Source of the DNA: CBDATA01 sp965202845
GTDB lineage: Bacteria; Acidobacteriota; Vicinamibacteria; Marinacidobacterales; Marinacidobacteraceae
Reading direction: 5' to 3'
Assembly: GCA_965202845.1 (NCBI GenBank)
Contig: OZ241856.1
Location: 2,294,001-2,358,000, forward strand
DNA: 64,000 bases
Position numbers and translations under genes: made by a program. The first letter of the stretch is position 1. Each line of letters starts with the position of its first letter. The notes beneath the pieces are model-generated. The model did not search any database, had not been told where the DNA came from, and saw only the letters and a program-made list of their open reading frames with translations. Shown piece after piece: positions 1 through 8,404 of the stretch.

Positions 1-333
1 CACGTCTTCGGCGTCGGGCAGCGCGGAGCGGCCCACCGAAGCCAGGATCGGATCGAACGCCGCCCGACCGACCCGCAACCAGGAGACCGGCGGCAGCATC
101 GCCCCTGGAAACCCGCTTCGCTCGCCGCCGACGATCAGGCGGCCGCCGACCGAGGCGGCGAAACGGGGAGGCTGGTTGAGGGAGTACTCGATGGGAACGA
201 ATCCGGGGTGTTCCAGGACTTCGAGGAAGAACGCCTCCGGCGCCAGGGGCAGCTGGAGTTCGTCCGGGGGGATGGGCGTGGACGGACCGGAACCACAACT
301 GAAGAGCGCGACGACCAGGAGGAGGCGCCGCAT
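1..333 (-). CDS. Putative lipoprotein, C-terminus beyond the window edge
   Basis: The visible 111 codons begin with a short basic start (MRRLLL), a hydrophobic stretch and a lipobox-like FSCGSG. An exported lipoprotein anchored at Cys13 or so is therefore likely. The mature part is proline-rich at first (PSTPIPPDELQLPLAP) and then shows no motif I recognise. It is the last visible gene of a minus-strand operon. Its ATG lies 2 bases after the stop of the VIT1-like gene, so translation is probably coupled. The gene runs off the left edge and its length is unknown. Function cannot be assigned. Confidence 0.7.
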   Translation of the reverse strand, partial: MRRLLLVVALFSCGSGPSTPIPPDELQLPLAPEAFFLEVLEHPGFVPIEYSLNQPPRFAASVGGRLIVGGERSGFPGAMLPPVSWLRVGRAAFDPILASVGRSALPDAEDV

Positions 334-335
334 GC

Positions 336-1412
336 TCAGAGGCCGGCCAGGCCCCGTCCCAGGGCGAACAGCGCCGCGGTCCAGAACGCGCCGATTCCGG
401 CGAGCCGGAGGCCGCACCAGAGCGCGTTCCTGCCGGTGAACAGGCTGGTCGCCGCGCCCGACCCGAAAAGCGCCAGCAGCGCCAGCCCCGCCGACCCGAA
501 GAGCGCGGTGGATTCCGGGAGGACCAGGAACGGCAGCAGCGGCGTCACCGCTCCCGCCGCGAAGCTCAGGAAGGAGGCGGCGCCCGACGCCCAGGGGGAC
601 CCCAGGTCGTCCGGGTTGAGGCCGAGCTCCTCCCGGGTGAGGACGTCCAGCGCCCGCGCCGGCTCGCTGATGAGCTGCTTGCCGAGCTCCAAAGCCGGGC
701 CGCGGGCGAGGCCGCGCGCCTCGAAGATGAGCGCCAGCTCCTCCGCCTCGTCGTCGGGGTAGAGCCGCAGCTCCTCCTCCTCCAGCGCGATCTGCCGCTC
801 GTAGAGCTCGACCCGGGAGCGCGCCGCGAGGAATTCGCCCGCCGCCATCGAGAGCGCCCCGGCGAACAGCCCGCCCACCCCGACCAGCAGCGCGAGGCGC
901 GGGTCGCCGGTGAGGCCGGCCACGAAGAGCGCCAGCGCGGTGTTGGAGATCAGGCCGTCGTTCATCCCGAAGATGGCGGCGTGGAGCGCGACCACGCCCC
1001 GGGTGTAGAAGTGCCGCTGCTCCTCGCCCTGGAGGTGGCGGTCGATCCCCTCGGCGCCGGCGCCCGCCTCGCGCGCTTGCAGGACTTCCAGGGTGGAGGG
1101 CGCCGCCCGGTACACCGAGAGTCCGCGCACCTTCAGCGCGGCGAGCGCGGGGAGCAGCGACCGGGGGCCGAGCCGGCGCACCAGCAGGGCGACCAGCTTG
1201 ACCCGGAAGTCGGGACGCCAGGGGCCGGGCGCCTGCCCTCCGGCGTCCTCGATCGCCTTCACCCAGGAGCGGCTCTGCTCCATCGCGTCGTCGGCGAGCG
1301 CGACGAACAGCTGCTTGCGCTCGGCGGTTTCGACTTCGGCCAGCACCCGGTAGAGCCACGCGGCGCGCACTTCGCTCATCCAGCTCTCGCGGAGGCTGGC
1401 GGGAGCAGTCAT
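336..1412 (-). CDS. VIT1/CCC1-family metal transporter with ferritin-like N-terminal domain
   Basis: The protein has 358 residues. Residues 1 to about 130 form a helical ferritin/rubrerythrin-like domain (ESWMSEVRAAWLYRVLAEVE, then LADDAMEQSRSWV). The VIT1/CCC1 membrane domain follows and starts at GVVALHAAIFGMNDGLISN, the usual entry motif of the family. It has about five membrane segments and a charged cytoplasmic loop rich in Glu (YERQIALEEEELRLYPDDEAEE), the metal-collecting region. Known members move Fe2+ or Mn2+ out of the cytoplasm. The ATG at 1412 overlaps the stop of the upstream membrane protein by four bases (ATGA). That start is chosen because an in-frame extension upstream has no VIT1 homology. 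The substrate is inferred from the family only. Confidence 0.9.
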   Translation of the reverse strand: MTAPASLRESWMSEVRAAWLYRVLAEVETAERKQLFVALADDAMEQSRSWVKAIEDAGGQAPGPWRPDFRVKLVALLVRRLGPRSLLPALAALKVRGLSVYRAAPSTLEVLQAREAGAGAEGIDRHLQGEEQRHFYTRGVVALHAAIFGMNDGLISNTALALFVAGLTGDPRLALLVGVGGLFAGALSMAAGEFLAARSRVELYERQIALEEEELRLYPDDEAEELALIFEARGLARGPALELGKQLISEPARALDVLTREELGLNPDDLGSPWASGAASFLSFAAGAVTPLLPFLVLPESTALFGSAGLALLALFGSGAATSLFTGRNALWCGLRLAGIGAFWTAALFALGRGLAGL

Positions 1413-2929
1413 TGGTACAGGGTAAGCCGGGCGAGCCGGCGTTCGATCTCCGCCTCCATCTCCCGGAACGCGGCGCCGGAGAATCCGCCGAATTCCGCCT
1501 CCAGCCGCGCCTGGCTGAGACCTTCGGGAAGGCCGGCGACGTCCGGCACCAGATCGGCGTCCACGATCCCGGCGGCGATGCGCGCCTGCATCCGGCGGGC
1601 GGCGTCGGGGTTCCGGGTGGCGTTCCTGCCGAAGCGGGCGCCGGCGCTGTCCATCATCAGATCGGAGAACGAAAAGCCGCTGCCGCTCGCCGCGTCGAGC
1701 CGCTCCTTGAACGCCCCCGCCTGCTCGGTCATCCCCGCCGGCCCGATCTGGGTCAGCCCGGCGCTCACCAGGAAGTGCCGCGCCCAGTCGCTGCGCCGGA
1801 ACACCACGACGTCGAGCTCCCGGCCCAGCGCGCCCGCGTCCTCGGCGACGTCCGGGAAGCCGGCGAGGGTCAGAAGCGAGGGATGCCCCGCCGAGCCGCC
1901 GAGAGCGAGCAGCGCCACCCGGTTCTCCTCCACCGGGTCGGCGGATGCGCCTTCCTCCCGGGACAGCTCGAAGGCGGCGGTGATGGCGCCCGCCAGCCGG
2001 TCCGGGCCGGAGTGGATTTCCGCCTTCCGCTCCCGCAACGCTTCCAGAACCCCGGCGAGCCGCTGGTGGCGCCGGGCGTGTTCGGCGGACCATTCGCCCG
2101 GGGTCAGGAACCGGCCGGCCCAGCCCGACCCGGAGCGCGAGGCGGCCCGCACCAGCCGGGACGGAAGGCGCCAGCCGCCCAGGGAGACCGTGCGGATGCC
2201 CGCCCGGAACGCGCCGCCCTCCATCGAAGGCGCGGCGAGGATCTCGGCGTTCAGGTAGCGAAGCCCGAAAAGCGGCATGTCCCAGGGGAGGGCCAGGCGC
2301 GCCAGGACGCCCTCTTCGGTCGGCTCCAGCCGGAGGCGGAGCGTCGGGTCCAGACCGGCGTCGGCCAGCAGCGTCGGCGCGTCATGCGTCCCCGCCGCGC
2401 CGATCGGCTCGGCGATCGGAATCCGGTCGGTCAGCAGCAGCAGCGCCACCGTCGCCATCGCCAGCAGGATCGCCGCGAGCGCGAGGAGCGCCGGGATCAG
2501 CAGCAGCGCGGTTCCCAGGCTGCCGGCGATCAGCGAGCCGAACAGGACGCCGACCGCCATGCCCACCAGCGGCACGAAGAGGGTCAGCGGGCCGGGAACC
2601 GTGAAGCCCTGGAACACCGAGGCGGGAGCGTCGGGGGGCGCCGCCACGATGACGACCGCCAGCGTCGCGCCCAGGGCGAGCGACGGGAGGAGCACCAGCA
2701 GGAAGCGCCCGAAGAACGAGCGCATCCGCGGGAGCGCCAGCGGGATCAGGAAGCCGACCGGGACGAACCACGCCGCCTGCGCCGGAAGCCCCCGCGCCAG
2801 CGACGCCAGGTCCACTCCGGGGAGGCCGAGCTCCAGGTCCAGCGACGCGATCCACCACGACCAGCCGGCGAGGCCGGCGAGCGCCAGCAGGTTCCGCAGG
2901 CCGAAGCGCGGCGGAGGCTCCCGGGTCAT
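1409..2929 (-). CDS. Uncharacterised multi-pass membrane protein with large C-terminal soluble domain
   Basis: The protein has 506 residues. The first 180 or so residues contain about six hydrophobic segments (for example LLALAGLAGWSWWIASLDL and LTLFVPLVGMAVGVLFGSLI). The remaining 320 or so residues are hydrophilic, with patterned stretches such as NRVALLALGGSAGHPSLL and FSFSDLMMDSAGARFG. I do not recognise the family. The ATG at 2929 overlaps the stop of the VPS10-like gene (ATGA), and the stop overlaps the start of the transporter gene. It is therefore the middle gene of a tightly coupled operon. A role linked to the exported beta-propeller protein or to the metal transporter is possible but only inferred from position. 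Confidence 0.7.
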   Translation of the reverse strand: MTREPPPRFGLRNLLALAGLAGWSWWIASLDLELGLPGVDLASLARGLPAQAAWFVPVGFLIPLALPRMRSFFGRFLLVLLPSLALGATLAVVIVAAPPDAPASVFQGFTVPGPLTLFVPLVGMAVGVLFGSLIAGSLGTALLLIPALLALAAILLAMATVALLLLTDRIPIAEPIGAAGTHDAPTLLADAGLDPTLRLRLEPTEEGVLARLALPWDMPLFGLRYLNAEILAAPSMEGGAFRAGIRTVSLGGWRLPSRLVRAASRSGSGWAGRFLTPGEWSAEHARRHQRLAGVLEALRERKAEIHSGPDRLAGAITAAFELSREEGASADPVEENRVALLALGGSAGHPSLLTLAGFPDVAEDAGALGRELDVVVFRRSDWARHFLVSAGLTQIGPAGMTEQAGAFKERLDAASGSGFSFSDLMMDSAGARFGRNATRNPDAARRMQARIAAGIVDADLVPDVAGLPEGLSQARLEAEFGGFSGAAFREMEAEIERRLARLTLYQ

Positions 2930-5900
2930 CGCGAGCGGGCCGCCGCCAGCGCTTCCCAGAACGGCGGCAGCTGGTCGCGGACGAACTGTTCGTACTCCGC
3001 GCGGGCCGCCTCGAACCGCTCGGTCAGGATCCCATGCACTTCCTCCTGCTGGTCGGTCGGGGCGAAGTCGGCGCCGTCCCAGCCGGCGTCGTTGGCGAGC
3101 GCGCCCAGACGTCCGAAGAGCCGGATCGGCGCCCGGAAGGCGTCCTCCCGGGAGCCGGTCAGCTCCACGTCCACCAGCCGGCCCTCGATCGCGATCGCGG
3201 TGCCGAGCAGCTCGCCGGCGCTTTCGAGGATCGCGGCGAAGGCCTCCTGCCCCTCGTGCCGTTCCCGGACGCCCTCGATCTCGCGCCGAATCCACTCGAT
3301 TTCGTTCACCATGTCCGCCAGTTCGTCGAGCTGGGCGTGGATGCCCCGCAGGAAGCGGTGCTTGGCGAGGATGGACTCCGGCGTCCCGGCGGACTTCGGG
3401 TCGGCGGCGACCGTGAGCCGGGTCTCGGCCGTGTCTTCGCCCACCGTGATCCGCGCCGTGTACTCCCCCGGGGGAACCAGCGCCCCCCGGTAGCCGGGGA
3501 AGATGTCGAGGTCCCAGGTGCGGAGGTCCCGCTCGCCGTCCTCGCCGAGCCGCACCCAGTCGCGGTCCGGCGGGCGGGTGCGCAGGGTGGCGCGCCGGGG
3601 CGCCTCGTGCCGGAGGTCCCAGTGCGTCCGCGAGAGGCCGGGTTTCGCGGCGGCCTGGAGCGTGCGGACCAGCTCGCCCTCGCCGTTGCGGATTTCGATG
3701 CTCGCCGGACCGCCCTCCCCGGCGGTCCACCAAGAGATCGCGGCGCCGTAGGGGGGATTCCGGCCGGTGACCAGGCTGCCGGGCTCGGTCTTGATCGATT
3801 GGGTCGGCAGGAAGCGCCATGCGGTGGGCGCGTCGAACGCCCGGATTCCTTCCGTCGGTGGGTCGGCCAGCTCCCGGAGCGGACCGATACCGTCGAGGAT
3901 GTAGAAGCCCCGGCCGTAGGTGGCGACCACTAGATCATCGAAGCGCTCCTGGACCTGGATGCCGTAGATCGGCGCCGGGGGCATGGAAAGCCGCAGCGAG
4001 AACCAGGCGCCGCCGTCGTCGAGGCTCGCCCAGACCTGGTTGTCGGTTCCGGCGTAGAGCATGCCGGAGCGGCGGGGGTCCTCGCGCACCACGTGCACGA
4101 AGGAGAAGGGGGAGGACGGGATGCCGTCGCCCACCCGCTCCCAGGTCTCGCCGAGGTCGCGGGTGCGGAGGATGTGCGGGCGGAAATCCCCCGACTGGTG
4201 CCGGGCGACCGCCACGTACGCGGTCTGCGGGTCGTGCCGTCCCGGCTCGATGAACCGGACCCAGGACTCCACGTCGAGGCCGGGGACGCGATCGCTGAGG
4301 TCCCGCCAGTTGGCGCCGCCGTCGGTGGTCACGTGCAGGCGTCCGTCCACGCTGCCGGCCCAGAGCTGCCCGGCGGCGAGCGGGGACTCGGCCAGCGCGA
4401 AGAGGACCGCGCCGTCAAAGGTGTAGAGGTTGTCGATGGTGATGCCGCCGGAGTCCTGCTGGCGCGACTTGTCGTTGGTGGTCAGGTCGGGGCTGATGGT
4501 CTCCCAGGACTGGCCCCGGTCGCGGCTGCGGTGGACGAACTGGCTGCCGACCCAGGTCGTCCCCGGCTCGTGGCGGGAGAGGACCATCGGGAAGTTCCAG
4601 TGCCAGCGGACCTTGACGTCGGCCGGCGCCCAGCCGTAGGAGGCCTCCGGCCAGACCCGCACGTCCCGGGTGTGCCCGGTGCGCTCGTCGTAGATCTCGA
4701 GGCCGCCGTCGTAGCAGCCGGACCAGACGATGGCGTCATTTGCGGGCTCCGGCGTGGCCCAGCCGGTCTCGCAGCCCCCGACCCCCTGCCAGAGGCCCAG
4801 CGGAATCCCGCCCCCGGCGGTACGGCTGGGGCCGCGGTAGGAGTAGCCGTCCTGCCGGTTGCCGTAGACGCGGTAGGGGATCCGGTCGTCGACGCTCACC
4901 TGGTACATCTGCGCCACCGGAAGCACGATCCGCCGCCAGCTGTCTCCCCGGTTGGTGGAGATGCTGCCACCCCCGTCGTGCCCCACCAGGATTCGGTCGG
5001 CGAGCAGCGGGTCCACCCAGACGTCGTGGTTGTCGCCGCCGGCGCGGTAGGAGGTCTCCACCAGGGTGCGGCCGCCGTCCACCGTGGTGCTGAAGAGCAC
5101 CGAGGCGAAGTAGACGCGGTCGGCGTCCCGGGAATCCACCGCGAGCCGCACGTAGTACGGGGCGCGCTCGGCGAGGTCGTGGTGCTGCATCATCAGCCGC
5201 CAGGAGTCCCCGCCGTCGTCCGAGCGGTAGAGCGCCGGGCTCGCGTCCTCGACCAGCGCGTACCACCGCTCCGGGTCGCTGGGAGCGATGCCGACCGCGA
5301 TCTTGCCGAGCGGGTGGTCGGCGCCGCCAGGCAGCCCCTTCCCCGCTCCCGAAAGCCGCTCCCAGGTGTCCCCGCCGTCGGCGGTGCGGTGGACGCCGCT
5401 TCCGGGGCCGCCGCTCCGCAGCCCGTCGGTGTCGATCCGCAGCTGCCACATGCCGGCGACCAGCCGCTCCGGATGCTTGAGGTCCATGGAAAGGTCGGAA
5501 CAGCCGGTGTCCTGGTCCACGTGGAGGACGAGCTCCCAGGTTTCGCCGCCGTCCCTGGTGCGGTAGACCCCCCGCTCCGGCTGCGGGGTGTAGGAATGAC
5601 CCAGCGCGCAGGCGTAGACCAGGTTCGGGTCGGTCGGGTGGACCAGGATGCGGGCGATGCGCCCGGTGGCTTCCAGCCCCATGTGGCGGAAGGACTTGCC
5701 GGCGTCGGTGGAGCGGTATATCCCGTTCCCCATCGCGAGCGCCGGCCGGATGATGAAGGTCTCGCCGGTGCCGGCCCAGACGTGGCCGGGACGGGAGGGC
5801 GAAACCGCGAGGGCGCTGATAGAGGCGGCGTCCTGGTCGTCAAAGATCGGCGCCCAGCCGATTCCGCCGTCCTCCGACTTCCAGATGCCCCCGGAAGCCG

Positions 5901-6096
5901 CCCCGAAGTAGAGGACGTCCGGATTGCCCCATTCGCCGACCACCGCGCTCAGGCGGTTTCCGTCGGGACCGATCGTGCGCCACTGGAGTCCCCCCCGGAG
6001 ATGCGCCGGGTCCGGCGCCTGCGCGGCGGCCAGGGAGACAAAAAGAAAGGGCGCGAGGGCCCGCGTCAAAAGGTGGGGGCGGCGGATTGCGAACAT
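2926..6096 (-). CDS. Exported VPS10/sortilin-like Asp-box beta-propeller protein
   Basis: The protein has 1056 residues and an N-terminal signal peptide (hydrophobic core ALAPFLFVSLAAA, cleavage likely after AQA). At least nine Asp-box-like motifs follow, such as IWKSEDGGIGW, IYRSTDAGKSF, VYRTRDGGETW, VHRTADGGDTW, LYRSDDGGDSW and ILRTRDLGETW. They build the large beta-propeller seen in sortilin/VPS10-like proteins, often annotated as glycosyl hydrolase. The last 300 or so residues look like an immunoglobulin-like segment (PPGEYTARITVGEDTAETRL) followed by a helical tail. Such proteins are abundant in Acidobacteriota and probably act in the periplasm or at the outer membrane. The substrate is unknown. 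It is the first gene of a minus-strand operon. Confidence 0.85.
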   Translation of the reverse strand: MFAIRRPHLLTRALAPFLFVSLAAAQAPDPAHLRGGLQWRTIGPDGNRLSAVVGEWGNPDVLYFGAASGGIWKSEDGGIGWAPIFDDQDAASISALAVSPSRPGHVWAGTGETFIIRPALAMGNGIYRSTDAGKSFRHMGLEATGRIARILVHPTDPNLVYACALGHSYTPQPERGVYRTRDGGETWELVLHVDQDTGCSDLSMDLKHPERLVAGMWQLRIDTDGLRSGGPGSGVHRTADGGDTWERLSGAGKGLPGGADHPLGKIAVGIAPSDPERWYALVEDASPALYRSDDGGDSWRLMMQHHDLAERAPYYVRLAVDSRDADRVYFASVLFSTTVDGGRTLVETSYRAGGDNHDVWVDPLLADRILVGHDGGGSISTNRGDSWRRIVLPVAQMYQVSVDDRIPYRVYGNRQDGYSYRGPSRTAGGGIPLGLWQGVGGCETGWATPEPANDAIVWSGCYDGGLEIYDERTGHTRDVRVWPEASYGWAPADVKVRWHWNFPMVLSRHEPGTTWVGSQFVHRSRDRGQSWETISPDLTTNDKSRQQDSGGITIDNLYTFDGAVLFALAESPLAAGQLWAGSVDGRLHVTTDGGANWRDLSDRVPGLDVESWVRFIEPGRHDPQTAYVAVARHQSGDFRPHILRTRDLGETWERVGDGIPSSPFSFVHVVREDPRRSGMLYAGTDNQVWASLDDGGAWFSLRLSMPPAPIYGIQVQERFDDLVVATYGRGFYILDGIGPLRELADPPTEGIRAFDAPTAWRFLPTQSIKTEPGSLVTGRNPPYGAAISWWTAGEGGPASIEIRNGEGELVRTLQAAAKPGLSRTHWDLRHEAPRRATLRTRPPDRDWVRLGEDGERDLRTWDLDIFPGYRGALVPPGEYTARITVGEDTAETRLTVAADPKSAGTPESILAKHRFLRGIHAQLDELADMVNEIEWIRREIEGVRERHEGQEAFAAILESAGELLGTAIAIEGRLVDVELTGSREDAFRAPIRLFGRLGALANDAGWDGADFAPTDQQEEVHGILTERFEAARAEYEQFVRDQLPPFWEALAAARSR

Positions 6097-6138
6097 GGGA
6101 GGGACGGGGACGCTAGCAGTTTCCCGCCGATGCGATGC

Positions 6139-6165
6139 GGGAGGCCGCGGGCGGGGCGGCCTCCC
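6139..6165. repeat. Perfect 10-bp inverted repeat (stem-loop)
   Basis: Two perfect arms of 10 bases (6139-6148 and 6156-6165) enclose a 7-base loop. The site lies 43 bases upstream of the VPS10-like gene start. It may be a transcriptional barrier between the accessory region and that operon, but no U-run follows on either strand. Together with the short homology at 6169-6265, this accounts for most of the 233 bases between the VPS10-like gene and the endonuclease remnant. I see nothing else in that gap. Confidence 0.5.
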
Positions 6166-6168
6166 GAT

Positions 6169-6265
6169 CCGAGCGGCTCGCCGACTGGCGGGCGCGCCTC
6201 GACGAGGCAGGCGCCCGGTTCCGCAGCCGCTTCGACGAGGCGACCGCCGACCCGGCGGACGCCCA
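6169..6265 (+). pseudogene. 97-bp fragment of a VOC/glyoxalase-like lipoprotein gene
   Basis: These 97 bases align without gaps to 11668-11764, inside the VOC lipoprotein gene, with 92 identities. The reading frame is conserved (SERLADW and ARFRSRFDEATADPA are shared). The five differences include three amino-acid changes, so this is a diverged paralogue fragment rather than a fresh copy. No flanking part of that gene survives. It sits at the outer edge of the restriction-modification module, while the larger VOC gene sits at the other edge. This suggests that the module replaced most of a tandem paralogue; that is inference. Confidence 0.75.
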
Positions 6266-6329
6266 TCGAACGCTTGGGGCTACCTTGACGGAACCAAGGA
6301 AACCGCTGCAGCAAGCACACTCTTCGACT

Positions 6330-6920
6330 TCACTCTTCAAGCCTCGTTTGCTGAATCGAAGTCGCCGGAATTCCAATCAACAGCAAGGGACAAGGATTCC
6401 CCACGCCGCGACGGATGCGTTCTTGCAATTTGCTCCAGTGCGTGGTCGCGTTCCCGAATTTGTCCTGAACGAATCGCTGGGCCCAATCCGCAACGAAACG
6501 ATCGCCGGTCTCCTTGATCATGCGGTGCTGGCGAGCCGTCGGACGCCACCCGAATCGCTCCAGATCGGCGAAATTCCGCACTCCGTGATGGGTTGCGCAG
6601 GTTGTGACGATCGAAATCAAATCCCGTTGCAGCGATTCGCCTCGGGTGACGATGACGCCGACGCTGATCGCCCCCTCGCTGTGAAGCCGATGGAAATTCT
6701 CGAGGTCTCGATCAAAGAACGGATCCTTGTTGTTCCACTCGATTTCCAAGGCAATGGCGCCATTTTCGGTTCTTCGCACATGGTCCATCTCGTGCGATAT
6801 GGCTGTCCGTTCCACATCATCAACGATCTTCCTGATCACAATATTGCGCTTGGGCCAACCGAGATCGGCAAGAGTTTTCCGGAGAGTCTGCGTGTGACTG
6901 GCTTCGCCTCCTCCCCCTTG
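6330..6920 (-). pseudogene. BglII/BstYI-like type II restriction endonuclease, 3' part, split by an ISL3 element
   Basis: This part encodes the C-terminal 196 residues of a restriction endonuclease of the BglII/BstYI type. Typical stretches are GGGGEASHTQ, the acidic catalytic-region block EMDHVRR followed by IALEIEWNNKDPFFDRDL, and ISVGVIVTRG. The tail GVGNPCPLLLIGIP is also characteristic. The gene is broken by the ISL3 element at 6929-8396. Joining 8397 directly to 6920 (minus strand) gives DVNLIQGGGGEASH in a continuous frame. Apart from the insertion I see no stop or frameshift, so inactivation looks recent. The surviving open frame could start at TTG 6926, but it lacks the N-terminal domain and is unlikely to be active. 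The partner is the adjacent MT-A70 methyltransferase. Confidence 0.85.
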
Positions 6921-6928
6921 GATCAAAT
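6921..6928. repeat. 8-bp target site duplication of the ISL3 element, left copy
   Basis: GATCAAAT lies directly outside the left inverted repeat and recurs at 8397-8404 outside the right one. Eight bases is the usual duplication length for ISL3-family elements. Excising the element with one copy restores the endonuclease reading frame exactly. Confidence 0.9.
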
Positions 6929-6935
6929 GGCTCTT

Positions 6936-8177
6936 TCAAATACCGAGTGGGTACGCGACATGAGGGTTGAGCTTGGAGAAGTCCAGTTTTCCGGCGATGA
7001 GGAAGAACACGGTGCGGATGGTCTGGAAGGTTCCGTAGCCTCTGGCTTTCCGCTTGGCCGCCTGAAACAGGCCGTTGAGCGCCTCGATGAAGCCGTTGGT
7101 CTGGCGGGTTCGGGCCCACGCGACGATGCCCTCGAGATGTTTGCGGATCATCCGCGCGACGGCTTTCATGGGTTCTACCTTGGAGCGGTTCACGTTGGCG
7201 CACCACTGCCGGAGCATGGCTCGGACGACGTTGACCTGCTTGCGGTTGAGGATGTTCCGGAGTTGTTCGCGGTACATCCAGGCTCGGGCGGTGCGCTTGC
7301 CGGGGGCCTGCGCGATGAGGGCGTTGAGTTGGGCGCGTTGTTCGGCGCCGAGTCGTTCGGGGCTCTTGAGGAGCGCCCAGCGCATGCCCTTGAGTTGCGG
7401 GTTGGCGCGCTGCTCGATGCGCCGGGTCTGGTCGAGGGCCTTGGACGCGTGGGCGATGACGTGGAATTTGTCGAAGGTGATTTGGGCGTTGGGGAGATGC
7501 TCTGCGACGCCCTTGATGTAGGCGGGGGACATGTCGCTGGAGACGACTTCGACGGCTTCGGGGTCTCCGCCGTGGGCTTCGAGGCTTCGGGCGAATCGGT
7601 CGACGGAGTCGGCGGCGCGGCCTTCTCCGACGAAGATGACCCGGCGTTTTCGGGCGTCTGCGACGACGGTGACGTAGTTGTGGCCGCGCGCGCGGGAGGT
7701 TTCGTCGATGGCGACGGCGCGGACGTCGGCTTGGTCGTCGGTTTCGGTGGCGAGTTCCACATAGCGGTTGGAGATGGCCTGGGTTTGGTGCTGGGAGAGT
7801 CCGGCGAGCCGTGCGACGGCGGCGAAGGTCATGTCCTGGCACATGGCGAGAATCAAGGCTTCGAAGAGGAGGGAGAACCCGGAGAGCTTGCCGGCCCAGG
7901 GCGGCGAGACCAGCGCGACCTTGCCGTTGGGGAGGCGCACCCGGGGGACGCGCGCCACCAGTTCGCACTCGAATTGGAAGAAGTTGAGGTGGCGGAAGCG
8001 CTTGGTCTTGGTGTCGTGGACCGGATGGAGGCCGTCGTGGTTCTGGTGGGCGAAGCGGGCGCCCCTGCGGAAATCGACGCGGATGCTCAGCTTTCCTTGG
8101 TCCTTGTCGAATTCCACGTTCTCGACGAACCAGGGGTCCGGGATGCCGAGGGCTTGGGCGAAAAGCTCGTGTAGCAC
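6936..8177 (-). CDS. ISL3-family DDE transposase
   Basis: The protein has 413 residues, a full length for the family. An N-terminal zinc-finger/HTH region is followed by the DDE catalytic domain. The acidic residues appear in VRAVAIDETSRARGHNY, VVSSDMSPAYIKGV and the C-terminal TNGFIEALNGLFQAAKRKA. GYGTF after the Lys/Arg-rich stretch is a typical ISL3 ending. The start is GTG at 8177, preceded by AAGGAG a few bases upstream. The gene fills the element and reads toward its left end. Confidence 0.92.
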   Translation of the reverse strand: MLHELFAQALGIPDPWFVENVEFDKDQGKLSIRVDFRRGARFAHQNHDGLHPVHDTKTKRFRHLNFFQFECELVARVPRVRLPNGKVALVSPPWAGKLSGFSLLFEALILAMCQDMTFAAVARLAGLSQHQTQAISNRYVELATETDDQADVRAVAIDETSRARGHNYVTVVADARKRRVIFVGEGRAADSVDRFARSLEAHGGDPEAVEVVSSDMSPAYIKGVAEHLPNAQITFDKFHVIAHASKALDQTRRIEQRANPQLKGMRWALLKSPERLGAEQRAQLNALIAQAPGKRTARAWMYREQLRNILNRKQVNVVRAMLRQWCANVNRSKVEPMKAVARMIRKHLEGIVAWARTRQTNGFIEALNGLFQAAKRKARGYGTFQTIRTVFFLIAGKLDFSKLNPHVAYPLGI

Positions 8178-8197
8178 TGGATGCGCTCCTTTTTTTC

Positions 8198-8278
8198 AGG
8201 GTCGAAAGCGGGAAAAGTGTTCCATTGGTGTGTGGCGACGCTGGCTGGGGACGGTTGCGGCTTCCCGCTTTCGACCCT
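8198..8278. repeat. Perfect 16-bp inverted repeat inside the ISL3 element, terminator-like on the plus strand
   Basis: Arms at 8198-8213 and 8263-8278 are exact reverse complements (AGGGTCGAAAGCGGGA and its complement) around a 49-base loop. On the plus strand the second arm runs straight into TTTTT, as in an intrinsic terminator. On the minus strand the structure lies just upstream of the transposase ribosome-binding site. It could stop antisense transcripts entering the element, or limit transposase expression when outside promoters read in. Confidence 0.6.
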
Positions 8279-8396
8279 TTTTCGAGCGTGCCCGCCGGAT
8301 TCCGTGAGTCAAGGGTTCGCTACGCCGTGCAAGCCCGCCCTTGACACCCGGAATCCCGGCGGTCTCCATTCTACCCACTCAAATCTCAATTGAGGC

Positions 8397-8404
8397 GATC
8401 AAAT
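8397..8404. repeat. 8-bp target site duplication of the ISL3 element, right copy
   Basis: GATCAAAT is identical to 6921-6928 and lies immediately outside the right inverted repeat. On the minus strand these bases encode part of NLI in the endonuclease, and the codon phase is kept when one copy is removed. Confidence 0.9.

Larger units (their letters stand above)
6929..8396 (-). mobile_element. ISL3-family insertion sequence, complete, 1468 bp
   Basis: The ends were set by the 8-bp duplication (GATCAAAT) and by imperfect 25-bp terminal inverted repeats at 6929-6953 and 8372-8396. The repeats share 15 of 25 positions, and the inner nine (GAGTGGGTA) match perfectly. The outer end starts GGCTCTTT, as in other ISL3 elements. 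One transposase gene fills most of it (6936-8177). About 200 bases of non-coding DNA with a strong hairpin separate the transposase start from the right end. It is inserted in the endonuclease gene in the same orientation as that gene. Transposase and both ends look intact, so the element may still be mobile. Confidence 0.9.

Noticed and set aside
6139..6165. Intrinsic terminator
   Set aside because: The stem is perfect, but there is no U-run after it on either strand.
6169..6265. Third target duplication or IS-related repeat
   Set aside because: It has five mismatches to its partner and does not touch an IS end, so it is a separate, older event.
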